A DNA stretch of 64,000 nucleotides, from contig NZ_LGYH01000010.1 of the NCBI RefSeq assembly GCF_001308015.1, positions 18,797-82,796 on the forward strand. Reading direction: 5' to 3'. Positions 1 to 9,598 of the stretch are shown in pieces. Every line of letters begins with the position of its first letter. Position 1 is the stretch's first letter. Source of the stretch: Neisseria sp. 83E34. GTDB lineage: Bacteria; Pseudomonadota; Gammaproteobacteria; Burkholderiales; Neisseriaceae. A program made the position numbers and the translations under genes. The notes beneath the pieces were generated by a model. That model was not told the origin of the DNA. It was given only the letters and a program-made list of their open reading frames with translations, and searched no databases.

Positions 1-1
1 T

Positions 2-349
2 GGCTTGGATTACCGCAACGTATCGACTGCCAGCGACTTGAGCAAGCTGGTTTCCGCTGCTAGCGGCTACTCAAAAATCCGCCAGCTGAGCACCTCTAAC
101 TACAGCTCGGTGTACACGGCCTCCGGCAAACAAAATTATAAAAATTCCAATGCCTTAGTACGCGAAGGCTCTTGGAATATTGAGTTGCAGAAAACCGGCT
201 ACATTCGCGAATCCGGTCGCTCCATGGTAGTTAAAGCCAATGTGCAAAAACAACCTGTAACGATTATTCTGTTGAACTCACCTTCATCAGCTACCCGCGT
301 AAACGATGCACGACGCATCGAATCTTGGATGAATCAGCGCCCGTCTTAA
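2..349 (+). CDS. pbpG: D-alanyl-D-alanine endopeptidase (PBP7 type), 3' end only
   Basis: C-terminal 115 or so residues of a gene that begins upstream of the window; the frame is open from base 2. The segment KTGYIRESGRSMVV contains the KTG box, the third active-site motif of the S11 serine peptidase family (penicillin-binding low-molecular-weight DD-peptidases), followed by the usual short C-terminal strand region. Family role: periplasmic cleavage of peptidoglycan D-Ala cross-links. The SxxK and SxN motifs would lie upstream and cannot be seen, so assignment to the PBP7/PbpG branch rather than DacA-like carboxypeptidases rests on the wording around KTGYI and is moderate. It shares a DUS-pair terminator with the convergent apt gene. 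Confidence 0.75.
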   Translation, partial: GLDYRNVSTASDLSKLVSAASGYSKIRQLSTSNYSSVYTASGKQNYKNSNALVREGSWNIELQKTGYIRESGRSMVVKANVQKQPVTIILLNSPSSATRVNDARRIESWMNQRPS

Positions 350-380
350 AACTCAGTTTTAACCGAGCGGTCTATAAATA

Positions 381-417
381 ATAATGCCTGTCTGAAAAAT
401 TTTCAGACAGGCATTAT
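381..417. terminator. DUS-pair hairpin between pbpG and apt
   Basis: Perfect inverted repeat ATAATGCCTGTCTGAAA / TTTCAGACAGGCATTAT built from two facing uptake sequences. It lies between convergent genes and can end both transcripts. Confidence 0.85.
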
Positions 418-442
418 TTATTGCGAGACATGTAAACTAAAC

Positions 443-1006
443 TTACATGCATCCTTCATTCTGACACAGGGTAAACAAAGACACTCCGGCATCGCGGATT
501 TTCTTGCCGCCCGGCAAATCTGTAAACTCCAAAATTGCCGATGCTTCAACCACTTCCGCCCCCAACTTCCGAATCAGCTCGACCCCTGCCAGCATCGTGC
601 CACCTGTCGCCACCAAATCATCCACCAACAACACCCTTGATCCAGGCTGTACAGCATCGGTGTGTATTTCAACAACAGCCTCGCCATATTCTAAAGAATA
701 GCTTTGGGAAACCGTTTTAAAAGGCAGCTTGCCTTTTTTGCGAATCGGCACAAAACCCACATTCAACTGATATGCCAGCGCCGCGCCGATAATGAAACCA
801 CGGGCATCCAATCCGGCTACCACATCAATTTTCTGCCCCATATAGCGATACACCAGCAAATCAACCAGCAATCTGAAATACTGCGGACTCTGTAAAACCG
901 GCGTAATATCGTGAAAAAGAATGCCTTTCTCCGGCCAGTTCGGAATTTTTCTGATTTTCTCGGCCAATTCACGAACACCTATCGCATCAGCATGAGTCAA
1001 CATCAT
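443..1006 (-). CDS. apt: Adenine phosphoribosyltransferase
   Basis: Purine salvage enzyme: adenine plus PRPP gives AMP plus pyrophosphate, in the cytoplasm. The 187-aa length is normal for the family. The PRPP-binding loop is seen as [13 protein letters not shown] at residues 125-137, with the GLDARGFI segment near residue 65 that precedes the substrate site. The start is one of two adjacent ATG codons (1006 or 1003); the choice does not affect the domain. It is transcribed divergently from gmk, so the roughly 120 bp between them should hold both promoters. The family is clear; function is inferred from homology to characterised Apt enzymes. Confidence 0.95.
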   Translation of the reverse strand: MMLTHADAIGVRELAEKIRKIPNWPEKGILFHDITPVLQSPQYFRLLVDLLVYRYMGQKIDVVAGLDARGFIIGAALAYQLNVGFVPIRKKGKLPFKTVSQSYSLEYGEAVVEIHTDAVQPGSRVLLVDDLVATGGTMLAGVELIRKLGAEVVEASAILEFTDLPGGKKIRDAGVSLFTLCQNEGCM

Positions 1007-1126
1007 AGATCCAGTTCCCGTTCAATTAACAAAAACAAATCATTGTAACAAATTTTATGTTTTACTGTCTGAATTCAAATGCCTGCTGTATAATTAATAG
1101 ATTATAAAACCATTTCCCATTCGATT

Positions 1127-1744
1127 ATGCACACCCCCAAAAAAGGCAATATTTTTATTGTGTCCGCCGCTTCCGGCACAGGCAAAACCACCCTGGTTTC
1201 CCGTCTGCTCAACCGTAACAAAGACATCTGCGCTTCCGTTTCACACACCACCCGCCAACCCCGTGAAGGTGAAATCAACGGAAAGCATTACCATTTCGTT
1301 GATACTTCACAATTCGAACATCTGATCAATCAATCCGCCTTTTTAGAATACGCGAATGTTTTCGGCAACTATTACGGCACCAGCCAAGAAAGTGTTGAGC
1401 AACTGCAAAACCAAGGCTACGACGTGATATTGGAAATCGACGTACAAGGAGCAGAACAAATCCGCCGTGCCTTACCCGAATCCATCAGCATTTTCCTTCT
1501 GCCGCCGTCATTCCAAAGCTTGAGCGACCGTTTGCGGGGCCGGAAAACAGATAGTGAAGAAGTCATTAACAAACGCCTGTCTGAAGCCCGCAATGAAATT
1601 GAGCAGTCACTGCTTTTCGACTATTTAGTCGTCAACGACAATCTGGACGAAGCAGAAAACAACTTGCTGCACATCATCAAATCCAATAGATTAAAGCAAT
1701 CAAATCAAAAACAATTTATCGAAAACCTATTGGAAAATTCTTAA
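1127..1744 (+). CDS. gmk: Guanylate kinase
   Basis: Phosphorylates GMP to GDP with ATP. The P-loop reads SAASGTGKTT (residues 13-22). The first glycine of the usual GPSGAGK version is alanine here, which I recall as the Neisseria form. It is followed by the GMP-binding SHTTRQPREGE segment at residues 39-49. At 205 aa it is full length. First gene of a gmk-rpoZ-spoT run, an arrangement also found in gamma-proteobacteria that couples GMP metabolism with ppGpp signalling. A TATAAT -10-like hexamer lies at 1089-1094, but I do not see a good -35 for it. Confidence 0.96.
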   Translation: MHTPKKGNIFIVSAASGTGKTTLVSRLLNRNKDICASVSHTTRQPREGEINGKHYHFVDTSQFEHLINQSAFLEYANVFGNYYGTSQESVEQLQNQGYDVILEIDVQGAEQIRRALPESISIFLLPPSFQSLSDRLRGRKTDSEEVINKRLSEARNEIEQSLLFDYLVVNDNLDEAENNLLHIIKSNRLKQSNQKQFIENLLENS

Positions 1745-1817
1745 AATTTAGCGACAATATTTACACTATACTTTAATCAAAATTTTTTATTTATCTTAAT
1801 ATCAGGAAAGAAACGAC

Positions 1818-2024
1818 ATGGCCCGTATCACAGTAGAAGACTGTATCAGCAAAATCCCCAATCACTTCGATTTAACCTTGGCAGCAGCGCGCCGCGCACG
1901 CCAACTGGAAAACGGTACGGCTCCTTTGGTCGAAGACATCCGCAACAACAAAGCTACCGTTACCGCACTGCGTGAAATCGCTGCAGGCCAAATTACCGCC
2001 GATATTCTAAAGCGTAACAAATAA
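1818..2024 (+). CDS. rpoZ: RNA polymerase omega subunit
   Basis: Small 68-aa subunit that helps assemble beta-prime into RNA polymerase and forms part of a ppGpp-binding site in proteobacteria. The N-terminal MARITVEDC and the RARQLE helix are diagnostic. The start is preceded by AGGAAAG at a normal spacing. Only 11 bases separate its stop from spoT, so the two are almost certainly co-transcribed; the pairing of omega with a ppGpp enzyme is a conserved neighbourhood. Confidence 0.96.
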   Translation: MARITVEDCISKIPNHFDLTLAAARRARQLENGTAPLVEDIRNNKATVTALREIAAGQITADILKRNK

Positions 2025-2035
2025 CAGGCATTGCC

Positions 2036-4192
2036 ATGTCCGCGCCCAAACCAACCGCCCCTTACGACAAACTAACCGCCGAAGCCCGTACCCTCCTGTT
2101 CCGTACCGCGGCTTATTTAGGCAAAGAAGAGCTGGTTCAACTTGAAAAAGCTTGCGCCTACGCTTTTCATGCCCATGACGGTCAAACCCGTAAAAGCGGC
2201 GAACCTTACATCACCCATCCGATTGCCGTGACCACCGAGCTGGCCAAATGGCATATGGATTTACAAACCCTGTGCGCGGGCTTAATGCATGACGTTTTAG
2301 AAGACACAGGCACCACAAAAGCCGAACTTGCGGAAGAATTCGGCGACACCATTGCAGATATGGTAGACGGTTTATCCAAATTGGAAAAGCTTGAATACGG
2401 CAGCGCAGCCGAACATCAAGCGGAAAGTTTCCGCAAACTCATCTTGGCAATGACCAAAGACATCCGTGTGATTATCGTCAAACTGTCTGACCGTCTGCAC
2501 AATATGCGCACGCTCGGCTCCATGCGTCCCGACAAACGCCGGCGCATTGCCAATGAGACACTCGAAATCCATGCACCGATTGCCAACAGAATCGGCCTGA
2601 ACAATGCTTACCGCGAACTTCAGGATTTATCTTTTCAAAATATTTACCCCAACCGCTACGAAGCGCTCCGCAAAGCCATGAGCGCATTCAGGCGTGATCA
2701 CCATGATGTAGTCGGTAAAGTGCTGAGCGCCTTCAGCCAGCGCCTAGTCAGCGCCAATATCGAAGCACAAATCAAAGGCCGCGAAAAAAACCTATACAGC
2801 ATTTATCAAAAGATGCGCAACAAAAACATTCGCTTCGACGAAGTAATGGATATTTACGGCTTTCGCGTGATTGTGAACAACATTCCTGCTTGTTACGCTG
2901 CTCTGGGCGCATTACACCAACTTTACAAACCGAAACCAGGCAAAATCAAAGACTATATCGCAATCCCGAAAAGCAACGGCTACCAAAGCCTCCACACAAC
3001 ACTTACCGGCCCCTACGGCCTGCCTATTGAAGTGCAAATCCGCACGCGCGAGATGGAAGCCGTAGCCGAAGGCGGCGTGGCCAGCCACTGGGCTTACAAA
3101 TCAGGCGATGACAAGCTCGACCAAGCCACCATAAACACCAATACATGGCTGCAAAATATTCTAGATTTACAATCGCGCAGTGCCAGCGCAACCGAATTTT
3201 TAGAGCATGTAAAAGTCGATCTATTCCCCAACGAAGTTTACATCTTCACACCCAAAGGCAAGATTATCGTATTGCCCAAAGGCGCTACACCGATTGACTT
3301 TGCCTACACCGTACACACCGATGTCGGCCACCGCTGTATTGCCGCCCGTATCAACAAAGTAGCCATGCCGCTGCGTACCAAACTGAAAACAGGCGATACG
3401 GTAGAAATCATCACTTCCGAGCAGGCCCGCCCGAGTGCTGCGTGGCTCAATTTCGCTGTTTCAAGCCGCGCGCGCAGCGCCATCCGAAACTATATTAAAA
3501 ATATGAACCGCCAAGATGCTATCCTGCTTGGTGAAAACCTGCTGCAAAAAGCACTCTCCAGCCTGCTGCCGCAAAACGTACTCCTGTCTGAAGAGTTGAA
3601 AGAAAAATATCTTGCCGATTTAAACAATCAACAAACTACTTTTGAAGACGTTTTATATAATGTCGGCATGGGACACACCCTGCCCGCCTCCGTAGCCATG
3701 CATATTGCTGAACTGGCCGGCAAGCATTTCGGCGATGAGGTAAAACTCAGCCCGATTAAAATCAGCGGCAACGAAACCGGTCGTGTGCATTTAGGCCAAT
3801 GTTGCAACCCTATTCCGGGTGATGCAATCAAAGCTTTAATCATCAAAGATCAGGGCATGATTATTCACCGCGATACCTGCCCCAACATCTTAAAAGCCGA
3901 TCCAGACCAGCAACTTGACGCTGATTGGGACGCTATCCAAAACCGTACCTACCGCACCAATATTTTAGTTGCATCAGAAGACACCCACGGCCTGCTGGCA
4001 GCTATGGCACAAGCACTTTCCGGTGAAGGTGCGGATATTGAAGCCGTTGAAACCCCGTCTCAAAGCCAAGCCGGCATCGAAGGGTTTATTGAATTCAAAT
4101 TCCGAATAAAAACCAAAGACTTGGCTCAACTTAACCGAATCATCCATGCCTTACACCATATCCCGCAAGTCCGCCGTGTGACCCGCGTGTAA
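2036..4192 (+). CDS. spoT: Bifunctional (p)ppGpp synthetase/hydrolase
   Basis: Long RelA/SpoT-homologue of 718 aa. Visible domains in order: HD hydrolase (ITHPIAV near 60, MHDVLED at 84-90), synthetase (YSIYQKM near 254, then SNGYQSLHTTL and EVQIRT), TGS (VYIFTPKGKIIVLPKG near 400) and a C-terminal ACT domain (from about 640). The intact HD motif argues that it can hydrolyse the alarmone, so SpoT/Rel rather than a hydrolase-dead RelA. It makes and degrades (p)ppGpp during starvation. Any separate RelA would lie outside the window. Third gene of the gmk-rpoZ-spoT run. Confidence 0.93.
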   Translation: MSAPKPTAPYDKLTAEARTLLFRTAAYLGKEELVQLEKACAYAFHAHDGQTRKSGEPYITHPIAVTTELAKWHMDLQTLCAGLMHDVLEDTGTTKAELAEEFGDTIADMVDGLSKLEKLEYGSAAEHQAESFRKLILAMTKDIRVIIVKLSDRLHNMRTLGSMRPDKRRRIANETLEIHAPIANRIGLNNAYRELQDLSFQNIYPNRYEALRKAMSAFRRDHHDVVGKVLSAFSQRLVSANIEAQIKGREKNLYSIYQKMRNKNIRFDEVMDIYGFRVIVNNIPACYAALGALHQLYKPKPGKIKDYIAIPKSNGYQSLHTTLTGPYGLPIEVQIRTREMEAVAEGGVASHWAYKSGDDKLDQATINTNTWLQNILDLQSRSASATEFLEHVKVDLFPNEVYIFTPKGKIIVLPKGATPIDFAYTVHTDVGHRCIAARINKVAMPLRTKLKTGDTVEIITSEQARPSAAWLNFAVSSRARSAIRNYIKNMNRQDAILLGENLLQKALSSLLPQNVLLSEELKEKYLADLNNQQTTFEDVLYNVGMGHTLPASVAMHIAELAGKHFGDEVKLSPIKISGNETGRVHLGQCCNPIPGDAIKALIIKDQGMIIHRDTCPNILKADPDQQLDADWDAIQNRTYRTNILVASEDTHGLLAAMAQALSGEGADIEAVETPSQSQAGIEGFIEFKFRIKTKDLAQLNRIIHALHHIPQVRRVTRV

Positions 4193-4241
4193 ACACTCAT
4201 TGACAAGGCAAACATTTTTTAAGATAATCACATGATTTTCC

Positions 4242-4371
4242 AGCCTGTATTACTACAGGCTGATTATTTTCCGCCTGCGGCTAAAGCGGCAGGCATGGTT
4301 AGGAGGTGATGTTTACATCACGGCGCGTATCCCCGCCCCGCAAGCTGCGAAACCGAGATACACCATACTAA
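4242..4371 (+). ncRNA. Hairpin-rich leader between spoT and rpsU
   Basis: Four hairpins in tandem read directly from the sequence: AGCCTGTA/TACAGGCT (4242-4261, loop TTAC); GCCTGC/GCAGGC (4273-4294) with an inner GCT/AGC; GTGATG/CATCAC (4306-4321, loop TTTA); and GTATC/GATAC (4327-4361) enclosing CGCA/TGCG (4339-4349). The first may end spoT transcription, although no long T-run follows it. The remainder sits 80-170 bases upstream of rpsU. It also contains a 20-codon basic ORF at 4309-4371 just after AGGAGG, with the spacing too short for good initiation. I do not recognise a known riboswitch. Confidence 0.4.
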
Positions 4372-4443
4372 ATTATCCAAACTGCCCATCAATCATCCGG
4401 CGCAGTTTTACCCGAACAATATAACTTGATACTAGGAAATAAA

Positions 4444-4656
4444 ATGCCTGCTATTCGTGTAAAAGAAAACGAACCTTTTGAAGTTGCCATGCGCCGTTTC
4501 AAACGCGCTGTAGAAAAAACCGGATTGTTAACTGAGCTGCGCGCCCGCGAAGCTTACGAAAAGCCAACTACTGAGCGTAAACGCAAAAAAGCGGCGGCAG
4601 TTAAACGCCTGCAAAAACGCCTGCGCAGCCAACAGCTGCCTCCTAAAATGTATTAA
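4444..4656 (+). CDS. rpsU: 30S ribosomal protein S21
   Basis: 70-aa very basic protein starting [20 protein letters not shown], which is textbook S21. An in-frame start six codons earlier exists, but the ATG at 4444 sits behind AGGAAATAA and gives the standard length, so I choose it. First gene of the macromolecular-synthesis cluster rpsU-yqeY-dnaG-rpoD, linking translation, replication priming and transcription initiation. A rho-independent terminator follows, so much of the transcription probably stops after rpsU, which is typical for the cluster's strongly expressed first gene. Confidence 0.97.
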   Translation: MPAIRVKENEPFEVAMRRFKRAVEKTGLLTELRAREAYEKPTTERKRKKAAAVKRLQKRLRSQQLPPKMY

Positions 4657-4682
4657 GCCGATTTAATACATCACGAAAATAA

Positions 4683-4715
4683 AAACACCGGGAACTGTTT
4701 TTCGGTGTTTTTAGC
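4683..4715 (+). terminator. Terminator after rpsU
   Basis: AAACACCG (4683-4690) pairs with CGGTGTTT (4703-4710) around a 12-base loop, followed by T residues. It may be partial, because yqeY and dnaG follow on the same strand. Confidence 0.75.
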
Positions 4716-4755
4716 ATTTAGAATGCCTGTCTGAAAACACTCAACGAAAGCCCGA

Positions 4756-5202
4756 ATGATGACTTTAAAAGCCCGTCTTTCCGAAGACATGAAAACAGCC
4801 ATGCGCGCCAAAGACCAAGTGTCGCTGTCAACCATCCGCTTAATCAATGCCGCCATCAAACAGTTTGAAGTGGATGAACGCACCGAAGCGGACGACACAA
4901 AAATCACAGCCATTCTGAGCAAAATGATCAAGCAGCGCAAAGATTCGGCCAAAATTTACACCGACGCAGGCCGCGCCGATTTGGCAGACAAAGAAACTGC
5001 CGAAATCAACGTATTAAACCGTTATCTGCCTGAAATGATGAGCGCCGAAGAAATTCAAGCCGCCGTTGACGCCGCGGTAACGCAAACCGGTGCGGCAAGC
5101 ATGGCCGATATGGGTAAAGTAATGGGGTTATTGAAAACTTCTCTTGTCGGCAAAGCCGACATGGGCGAAGTCAATAAAATCCTTAAAGCCCGTTTAAGCT
5201 GA
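4756..5202 (+). CDS. yqeY: GatB/YqeY-domain protein
   Basis: 148-aa protein of the YqeY family, which resembles the C-terminal tRNA-binding tail of GatB, the amidotransferase that makes Gln-tRNA or Asn-tRNA. The start LKARLSEDMKTAMRAKD and the later VMGLLK segment near 120 are typical. Its precise role is unknown. Insertion of yqeY between rpsU and dnaG is common in bacteria outside the enterics. Two consecutive ATG codons begin the frame; either could be used. It is bounded by a single DUS upstream and a DUS pair downstream. Confidence 0.88.
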   Translation: MMTLKARLSEDMKTAMRAKDQVSLSTIRLINAAIKQFEVDERTEADDTKITAILSKMIKQRKDSAKIYTDAGRADLADKETAEINVLNRYLPEMMSAEEIQAAVDAAVTQTGAASMADMGKVMGLLKTSLVGKADMGEVNKILKARLS

Positions 5203-5210
5203 TTGATTTT

Positions 5211-5255
5211 TTTCAGACAGGCATTAAACAATGTAAGGGCAATGCCTGTCTGAAA
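5211..5255 (+). terminator. Outward-facing DUS pair between yqeY and dnaG
   Basis: TTTCAGACAGGCATT and AATGCCTGTCTGAAA form a 15-bp stem with a 15-base loop. No T-run follows, so it may only attenuate. Confidence 0.55.
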
Positions 5256-5271
5256 CGCACTCTACCTCACC

Positions 5272-7050
5272 ATGATTCCATCCGACTTCATTGACGAGCT
5301 GCTTGCCAAAGTTGATATCGTAGACATCATCGACGAACATGTGCCCCTCAAAAAAGGCGGGGCAAACTATATGGCTTGCTGCCCGTTTCATAAAGAAAAA
5401 TCCCCCTCATTTTCCGTGAGCCCCTCCAAACAGTTTTACCACTGTTTCGGCTGCGGCGCCCACGGTTCGGCTATTGGTTTTATCATGGAATACCAAGGCT
5501 TGAGCTTCACAGAGGCCGTGCAATTTCTGGCAGACCGCGTCGGCATGACCGTACCCCGCACCAAAGGCCAAGCCGACAATCCCGAAAAGCGTGCCGAACG
5601 CAAAAAAAAGCAGCAAACCCTCGAAGAAACCACCCAAGCTTGCGCAGATTTTTACCGTGCACAACTCAAGCTTTACCCGACAGCACAGTCCTATCTTCAA
5701 CAACGCGGCCTAAACTCTGAAATCATCGAGCATTACAGCTTGGGCTACGCGCCGGAAGGCTGGCAGCCACTGGCTCAAGTGTTCCAGCCATACCCAAACA
5801 CCGCACTCATCGATAGCGGCATGGTTATCGAAAACGAAGGCAAACATTACGACCGCTTCCGCCACCGGATCATGTTTCCCATACGCGACACGCGCGGGCA
5901 AATCATCGGTTTCGGCGGCCGCGTACTGGATGATTCCAAACCCAAATATCTTAACTCCCCCGACACACCCCTGTTTGATAAAGGCAAAAACCTGTACGGC
6001 CTCTACGAAGGCCGCGCAGCCATCAAAGATGCCGGTCGCATTCTGGTAGTAGAAGGCTACATGGACGTGGTTGCCCTCGCCCAATTCGGCATAGGCTACA
6101 GCGTCGCCTCACTAGGCACATCCACCACCTCGGAACATGTAAAACTTCTGATGCGCCAAACCGACAGCATCTATTTCTGTTTCGATGGCGATGCAGCAGG
6201 CCGCAAAGCCGCATGGCGTGCACTTGAAAACGCACTGCCCCAACTGAAAGACGATAAATCGCTTCATTTTCTTTTCCTGCCCGAACAACACGATCCTGAC
6301 AGCTATGTTCGGGAATTTGGTAAAGCCAAATTTGAAGATGCCCTTATCCATCAAAGCAAACCCCTGTCTGAATACATTTGGGATGCCTTGACCGAAACGC
6401 TCGACTTGCGCACCCAAGAAGGCAAAGCCGAACTCGTAAAAACCAGCGCGCCCCTGCTTGCCCAAATCAATGCGCCCGCATTAAGCTTTCTGCTCAAACA
6501 AAAATTAAGCGACCTAGTCGGCATCGACCCTGCCAATCTTGCCCAACTGCTCGGGCAAGAAGCACCTAAACGCCAAGTCAAGCAAAAAAGCTATAAGCTC
6601 CCCGCAGGCACTGCCCGCCAGCCGCAAATGGCAACCCTCGCACAAAAACAAATCCGTGCTCTACTTGCCAACCCCGAGTGGGCAGAACACATACACCTCC
6701 CTGAATATTTGCCGCTCACAGGCGATTTGGCCTGTCTGGCAAACATAGCCGAGACCATTAAAAACAACCCGCACATCACCAACAGCGCCCATATTTTCGA
6801 ACACATGCGCGGCGGCCCTTATGAAACCGTTTTAGTCAATATTTTCCGAAACAGCGAATATGATGCCGAACCCGACACCATAAGCAAAGAAAGCCAGCAA
6901 GAATTCAAACAAGGCATGGCCAAACTCTTGAACGAATTTCACTCCGCCCAAATCGACGCCCTAAAAGCCAAAAGCAGCACCAGCGGCCTTAATGACGCAG
7001 AGAAAAAACTTTTGTTGAACTTATTAGTACAAAAACAGCACCAAGCATAG
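5272..7050 (+). CDS. dnaG: DNA primase
   Basis: Synthesises RNA primers at the replication fork. N-terminal CHC2 zinc finger with ligands C37, H40, C58 and C61 (CPFH...CFGC). Catalytic Toprim domain with ILVVEGYMDVVAL near 258-270 and the metal-binding FDGDAAG near 303. The C-terminal part, which in the family binds DnaB helicase, ends at residue 592. Length and domain order are normal. It lies between yqeY and rpoD in the macromolecular-synthesis cluster; the 478-bp gap with its own promoter before rpoD suggests that rpoD is at least partly independent. Confidence 0.97.
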   Translation: MIPSDFIDELLAKVDIVDIIDEHVPLKKGGANYMACCPFHKEKSPSFSVSPSKQFYHCFGCGAHGSAIGFIMEYQGLSFTEAVQFLADRVGMTVPRTKGQADNPEKRAERKKKQQTLEETTQACADFYRAQLKLYPTAQSYLQQRGLNSEIIEHYSLGYAPEGWQPLAQVFQPYPNTALIDSGMVIENEGKHYDRFRHRIMFPIRDTRGQIIGFGGRVLDDSKPKYLNSPDTPLFDKGKNLYGLYEGRAAIKDAGRILVVEGYMDVVALAQFGIGYSVASLGTSTTSEHVKLLMRQTDSIYFCFDGDAAGRKAAWRALENALPQLKDDKSLHFLFLPEQHDPDSYVREFGKAKFEDALIHQSKPLSEYIWDALTETLDLRTQEGKAELVKTSAPLLAQINAPALSFLLKQKLSDLVGIDPANLAQLLGQEAPKRQVKQKSYKLPAGTARQPQMATLAQKQIRALLANPEWAEHIHLPEYLPLTGDLACLANIAETIKNNPHITNSAHIFEHMRGGPYETVLVNIFRNSEYDAEPDTISKESQQEFKQGMAKLLNEFHSAQIDALKAKSSTSGLNDAEKKLLLNLLVQKQHQA

Positions 7051-7528
7051 ACACAGCAACAACAAGCTTGAAGCCTGTCTGAAAAACACCCTCAAATATT
7101 TTCACAACCCTATTTGGTGGAGTAACACAACCAAACAAAAACCATCCATAGCGATAAAACCGAAAATTTCATACTTCACTGCCGTTTCTAGTTCTACTAT
7201 TTAAACAGCCCTCAAATCGGCACTTTGTATGAAACATGCATTTCACAGCTCTGCCACATAAAAACCTTCTATTTCAGACAAGCCTTATCTTGTTGGAGCA
7301 AAAAGATTTTTATATAATACTGGCTTTTTTCCGCCACACGCTTGCAATCGCAGCAGACATCCCCATTTAAAAGCGGAACAATAAATTCCACCGCCTGAAA
7401 GCAGATGATGCTATAGCAGGCAAAAATGACGATTATCAAAAATCCGCCGAACCCTATCCCAGCTGCACAAACAAAGCAGAATACCCATTTTCGCGTGCGG
7501 ATGCCGACCGAACATACCGAGACTGATA
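7051..7528 (+). other. dnaG-rpoD intergenic region, long rpoD leader
   Basis: 478 bases with no convincing gene. It contains a one-mismatch DUS near 7072, a strong sigma-70 promoter (see 7290-7318) and about 200 bases of predicted 5' UTR before rpoD. A 72-codon open frame at 7426-7644 overlaps rpoD out of frame, has no family resemblance and was not called. Confidence 0.7.
7290..7318 (+). promoter_or_regulatory. Sigma-70 promoter for rpoD
   Basis: TTGTTG (-35), 17-base spacer, TATAAT (-10). Transcription would start near 7325, about 200 bases before the rpoD start codon. Confidence 0.7.
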
Positions 7529-9484
7529 ATGACCAACCAACACAACAACATTCAAGACTCCGAAAACGAAGAACGCGACGACAACCGTCCGCTCACGCCG
7601 GAAGAGCAGCGCGCCCGCCTGCGCCAGCTCATTATCATGGGTAAAGACCGCGGCTATATCACCTACGCGGAAATCAACGACGCCTTGCCCGATGATATGT
7701 CTGACGCCGAGCAAATCGACAACATCGTCAACATGATTCAAGGCTTGGGCATTCAAGTTACCGAAGAAGCGCCCGACGCCGACACCTTGTTGATGAACGA
7801 CAACAGCACAGGCATTACCGATGATGACGCCGTAGAAGAAGCCGAAGCCGCCCTCTCAAGCGCCGATTCAGAATTCGGCCGGACCACCGATCCCGTGCGT
7901 ATGTATATGCGTGAGATGGGGCAAGTGGATCTGCTCACCCGGGAAGACGAAATCATCATCGCCAAAAAAATCGAAAACGCCCTGAAAAACATGATTCAGG
8001 CCATCTCTGCCTGCCCAGGCTCCATTGCCGAAATTCTGGCACTGATTGAGCAGGTGCGTAATGATGAAATCAAAGTGGATGAAGCCGTTGAAGCCATTAT
8101 TGACCCGAACGAAGTGCTGCTCAACGAACTGGGGCTGGGCCATTTGGAAACTGCTGCTACCGATTCAAACGAAGAGAGCAACGAGGACGAAGCAGAAGAA
8201 GATTCCGAAGATGAAGATGAAGAAGACAATAGCGGCACGCTGGAAAACACCAACTTGGAAGAGTTGAAGCAGAAAGTGCTCGAACATTTCGACGGCATCA
8301 ATGAAAGCTACGAAAAAATGATTGCTGCGCTCGACAAATACGACAGCAAACATCCCAAGTATCTGGAGCACCGCGATGCCATCGCCAACAAACTGCTGGA
8401 AGTGCGTTTCTCCACACGCCAAATCGAAAACCTCAGCAGCAACCTGCGCAACAATGTTGATCAAATCCGCAAGCTTGAGCGTGAAATTCGCGACATCTGC
8501 TTAGACCGCGTACATATGGACCGCGATTACTTCATCGCATCTTTCCTGCCCAACACTACCAATTTGGACTGGGTGGGCGAAGAAATCAACAAAAACCGCG
8601 TTTGGAGCGATGCATTAAGCCGCTTCCAACATGCCATTCTGGAAAAACAAACCGAAATGGCCGGAATGGAAAAGCAGGCGCGCATTTCGATTGACGAATT
8701 AAAAGAAATCAACAAAAACATGGTGGTAAGCGAAAAAGAAACCGCCGCTGCCAAACAGGAAATGATTCAAGCCAACTTACGTTTGGTGATTTCGATTGCG
8801 AAAAAATACACCAACCGCGGCTTACAATTCCTTGATCTGATTCAAGAAGGCAATATCGGCTTGATGAAGGCGGTGGATAAATTCGAATACCGCCGCGGCT
8901 ATAAGTTTTCCACTTATGCAACATGGTGGATACGCCAAGCCATTACTCGTTCGATTGCCGACCAGGCGCGTACCATCCGCATTCCCGTTCATATGATTGA
9001 AACCATCAACAAAATGAACCGGATTGCCCGCCAATATCTGCAAGATAACGGCGAAGAGCCTGATTCTGCGAAACTGGCCGAATTAATGGAAATGCCGGAA
9101 GACAAAATCCGCAAAATCATGAAAATCGCCAAAGAGCCGATCTCTATGGAAACACCGATTGGCGATGACGATGATTCACATCTGGGCGACTTCATTGAAG
9201 ACATTAACAACGTTGCGCCTTCCGATGCGGCCATGTATTCGAGCCTGCGCGAAGTAACCAAAGATGTATTGGAAAGCCTCACGCCGCGCGAAGCGAAAGT
9301 ATTGCGTATGCGCTTCGGTATCGACATGAACACCGACCACACGCTTGAAGAAGTAGGCAAGCAGTTTGACGTAACCCGCGAACGCATCCGTCAGATTGAA
9401 GCCAAAGCCCTTCGCAAACTCCGCCATCCAACCCGCAGCGACCGCTTGAAAAGCTTCTTGGATAGCGAAGAAGGCAAACAATAG
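7529..9484 (+). CDS. rpoD: RNA polymerase primary sigma factor RpoD
   Basis: Housekeeping sigma-70 of 651 aa, directing RNA polymerase to -10/-35 promoters. Visible parts: region 1.1 at the N-terminus ([15 protein letters not shown]), a very acidic stretch near 210-235 inside the non-conserved region, region 2 from about 410 ([11 protein letters not shown], then [13 protein letters not shown]), and region 4 with its helix-turn-helix ([20 protein letters not shown]) near 610. The Shine-Dalgarno before the ATG at 7529 is weak, but the next upstream in-frame starts add no family sequence. Last gene of the macromolecular-synthesis cluster. Confidence 0.97.
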   Translation: MTNQHNNIQDSENEERDDNRPLTPEEQRARLRQLIIMGKDRGYITYAEINDALPDDMSDAEQIDNIVNMIQGLGIQVTEEAPDADTLLMNDNSTGITDDDAVEEAEAALSSADSEFGRTTDPVRMYMREMGQVDLLTREDEIIIAKKIENALKNMIQAISACPGSIAEILALIEQVRNDEIKVDEAVEAIIDPNEVLLNELGLGHLETAATDSNEESNEDEAEEDSEDEDEEDNSGTLENTNLEELKQKVLEHFDGINESYEKMIAALDKYDSKHPKYLEHRDAIANKLLEVRFSTRQIENLSSNLRNNVDQIRKLEREIRDICLDRVHMDRDYFIASFLPNTTNLDWVGEEINKNRVWSDALSRFQHAILEKQTEMAGMEKQARISIDELKEINKNMVVSEKETAAAKQEMIQANLRLVISIAKKYTNRGLQFLDLIQEGNIGLMKAVDKFEYRRGYKFSTYATWWIRQAITRSIADQARTIRIPVHMIETINKMNRIARQYLQDNGEEPDSAKLAELMEMPEDKIRKIMKIAKEPISMETPIGDDDDSHLGDFIEDINNVAPSDAAMYSSLREVTKDVLESLTPREAKVLRMRFGIDMNTDHTLEEVGKQFDVTRERIRQIEAKALRKLRHPTRSDRLKSFLDSEEGKQ

Positions 9485-9500
9485 TGCCTATCTGAAAAAA

Positions 9501-9526
9501 AGCGCAAATCCAATTTGCGCTTTTTT
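9501..9526 (+). terminator. rpoD terminator
   Basis: AGCGCAAAT/ATTTGCGCT stem with a three-base loop, followed by TTTTT. A classical rho-independent terminator, independent of the uptake sequences. Confidence 0.9.
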
Positions 9527-9598
9527 ATTGTGCATATCGTATAAACTCCATGCCTGCCTAAAACCTACATCCGAATTTCACTTCGCCGAATTCTAAAT

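Noticed and set aside
7426..7644. 72-codon frame overlapping the rpoD start
   Set aside because: Out of frame with rpoD and composed of low-complexity residues; the region is the rpoD leader and N-terminus.
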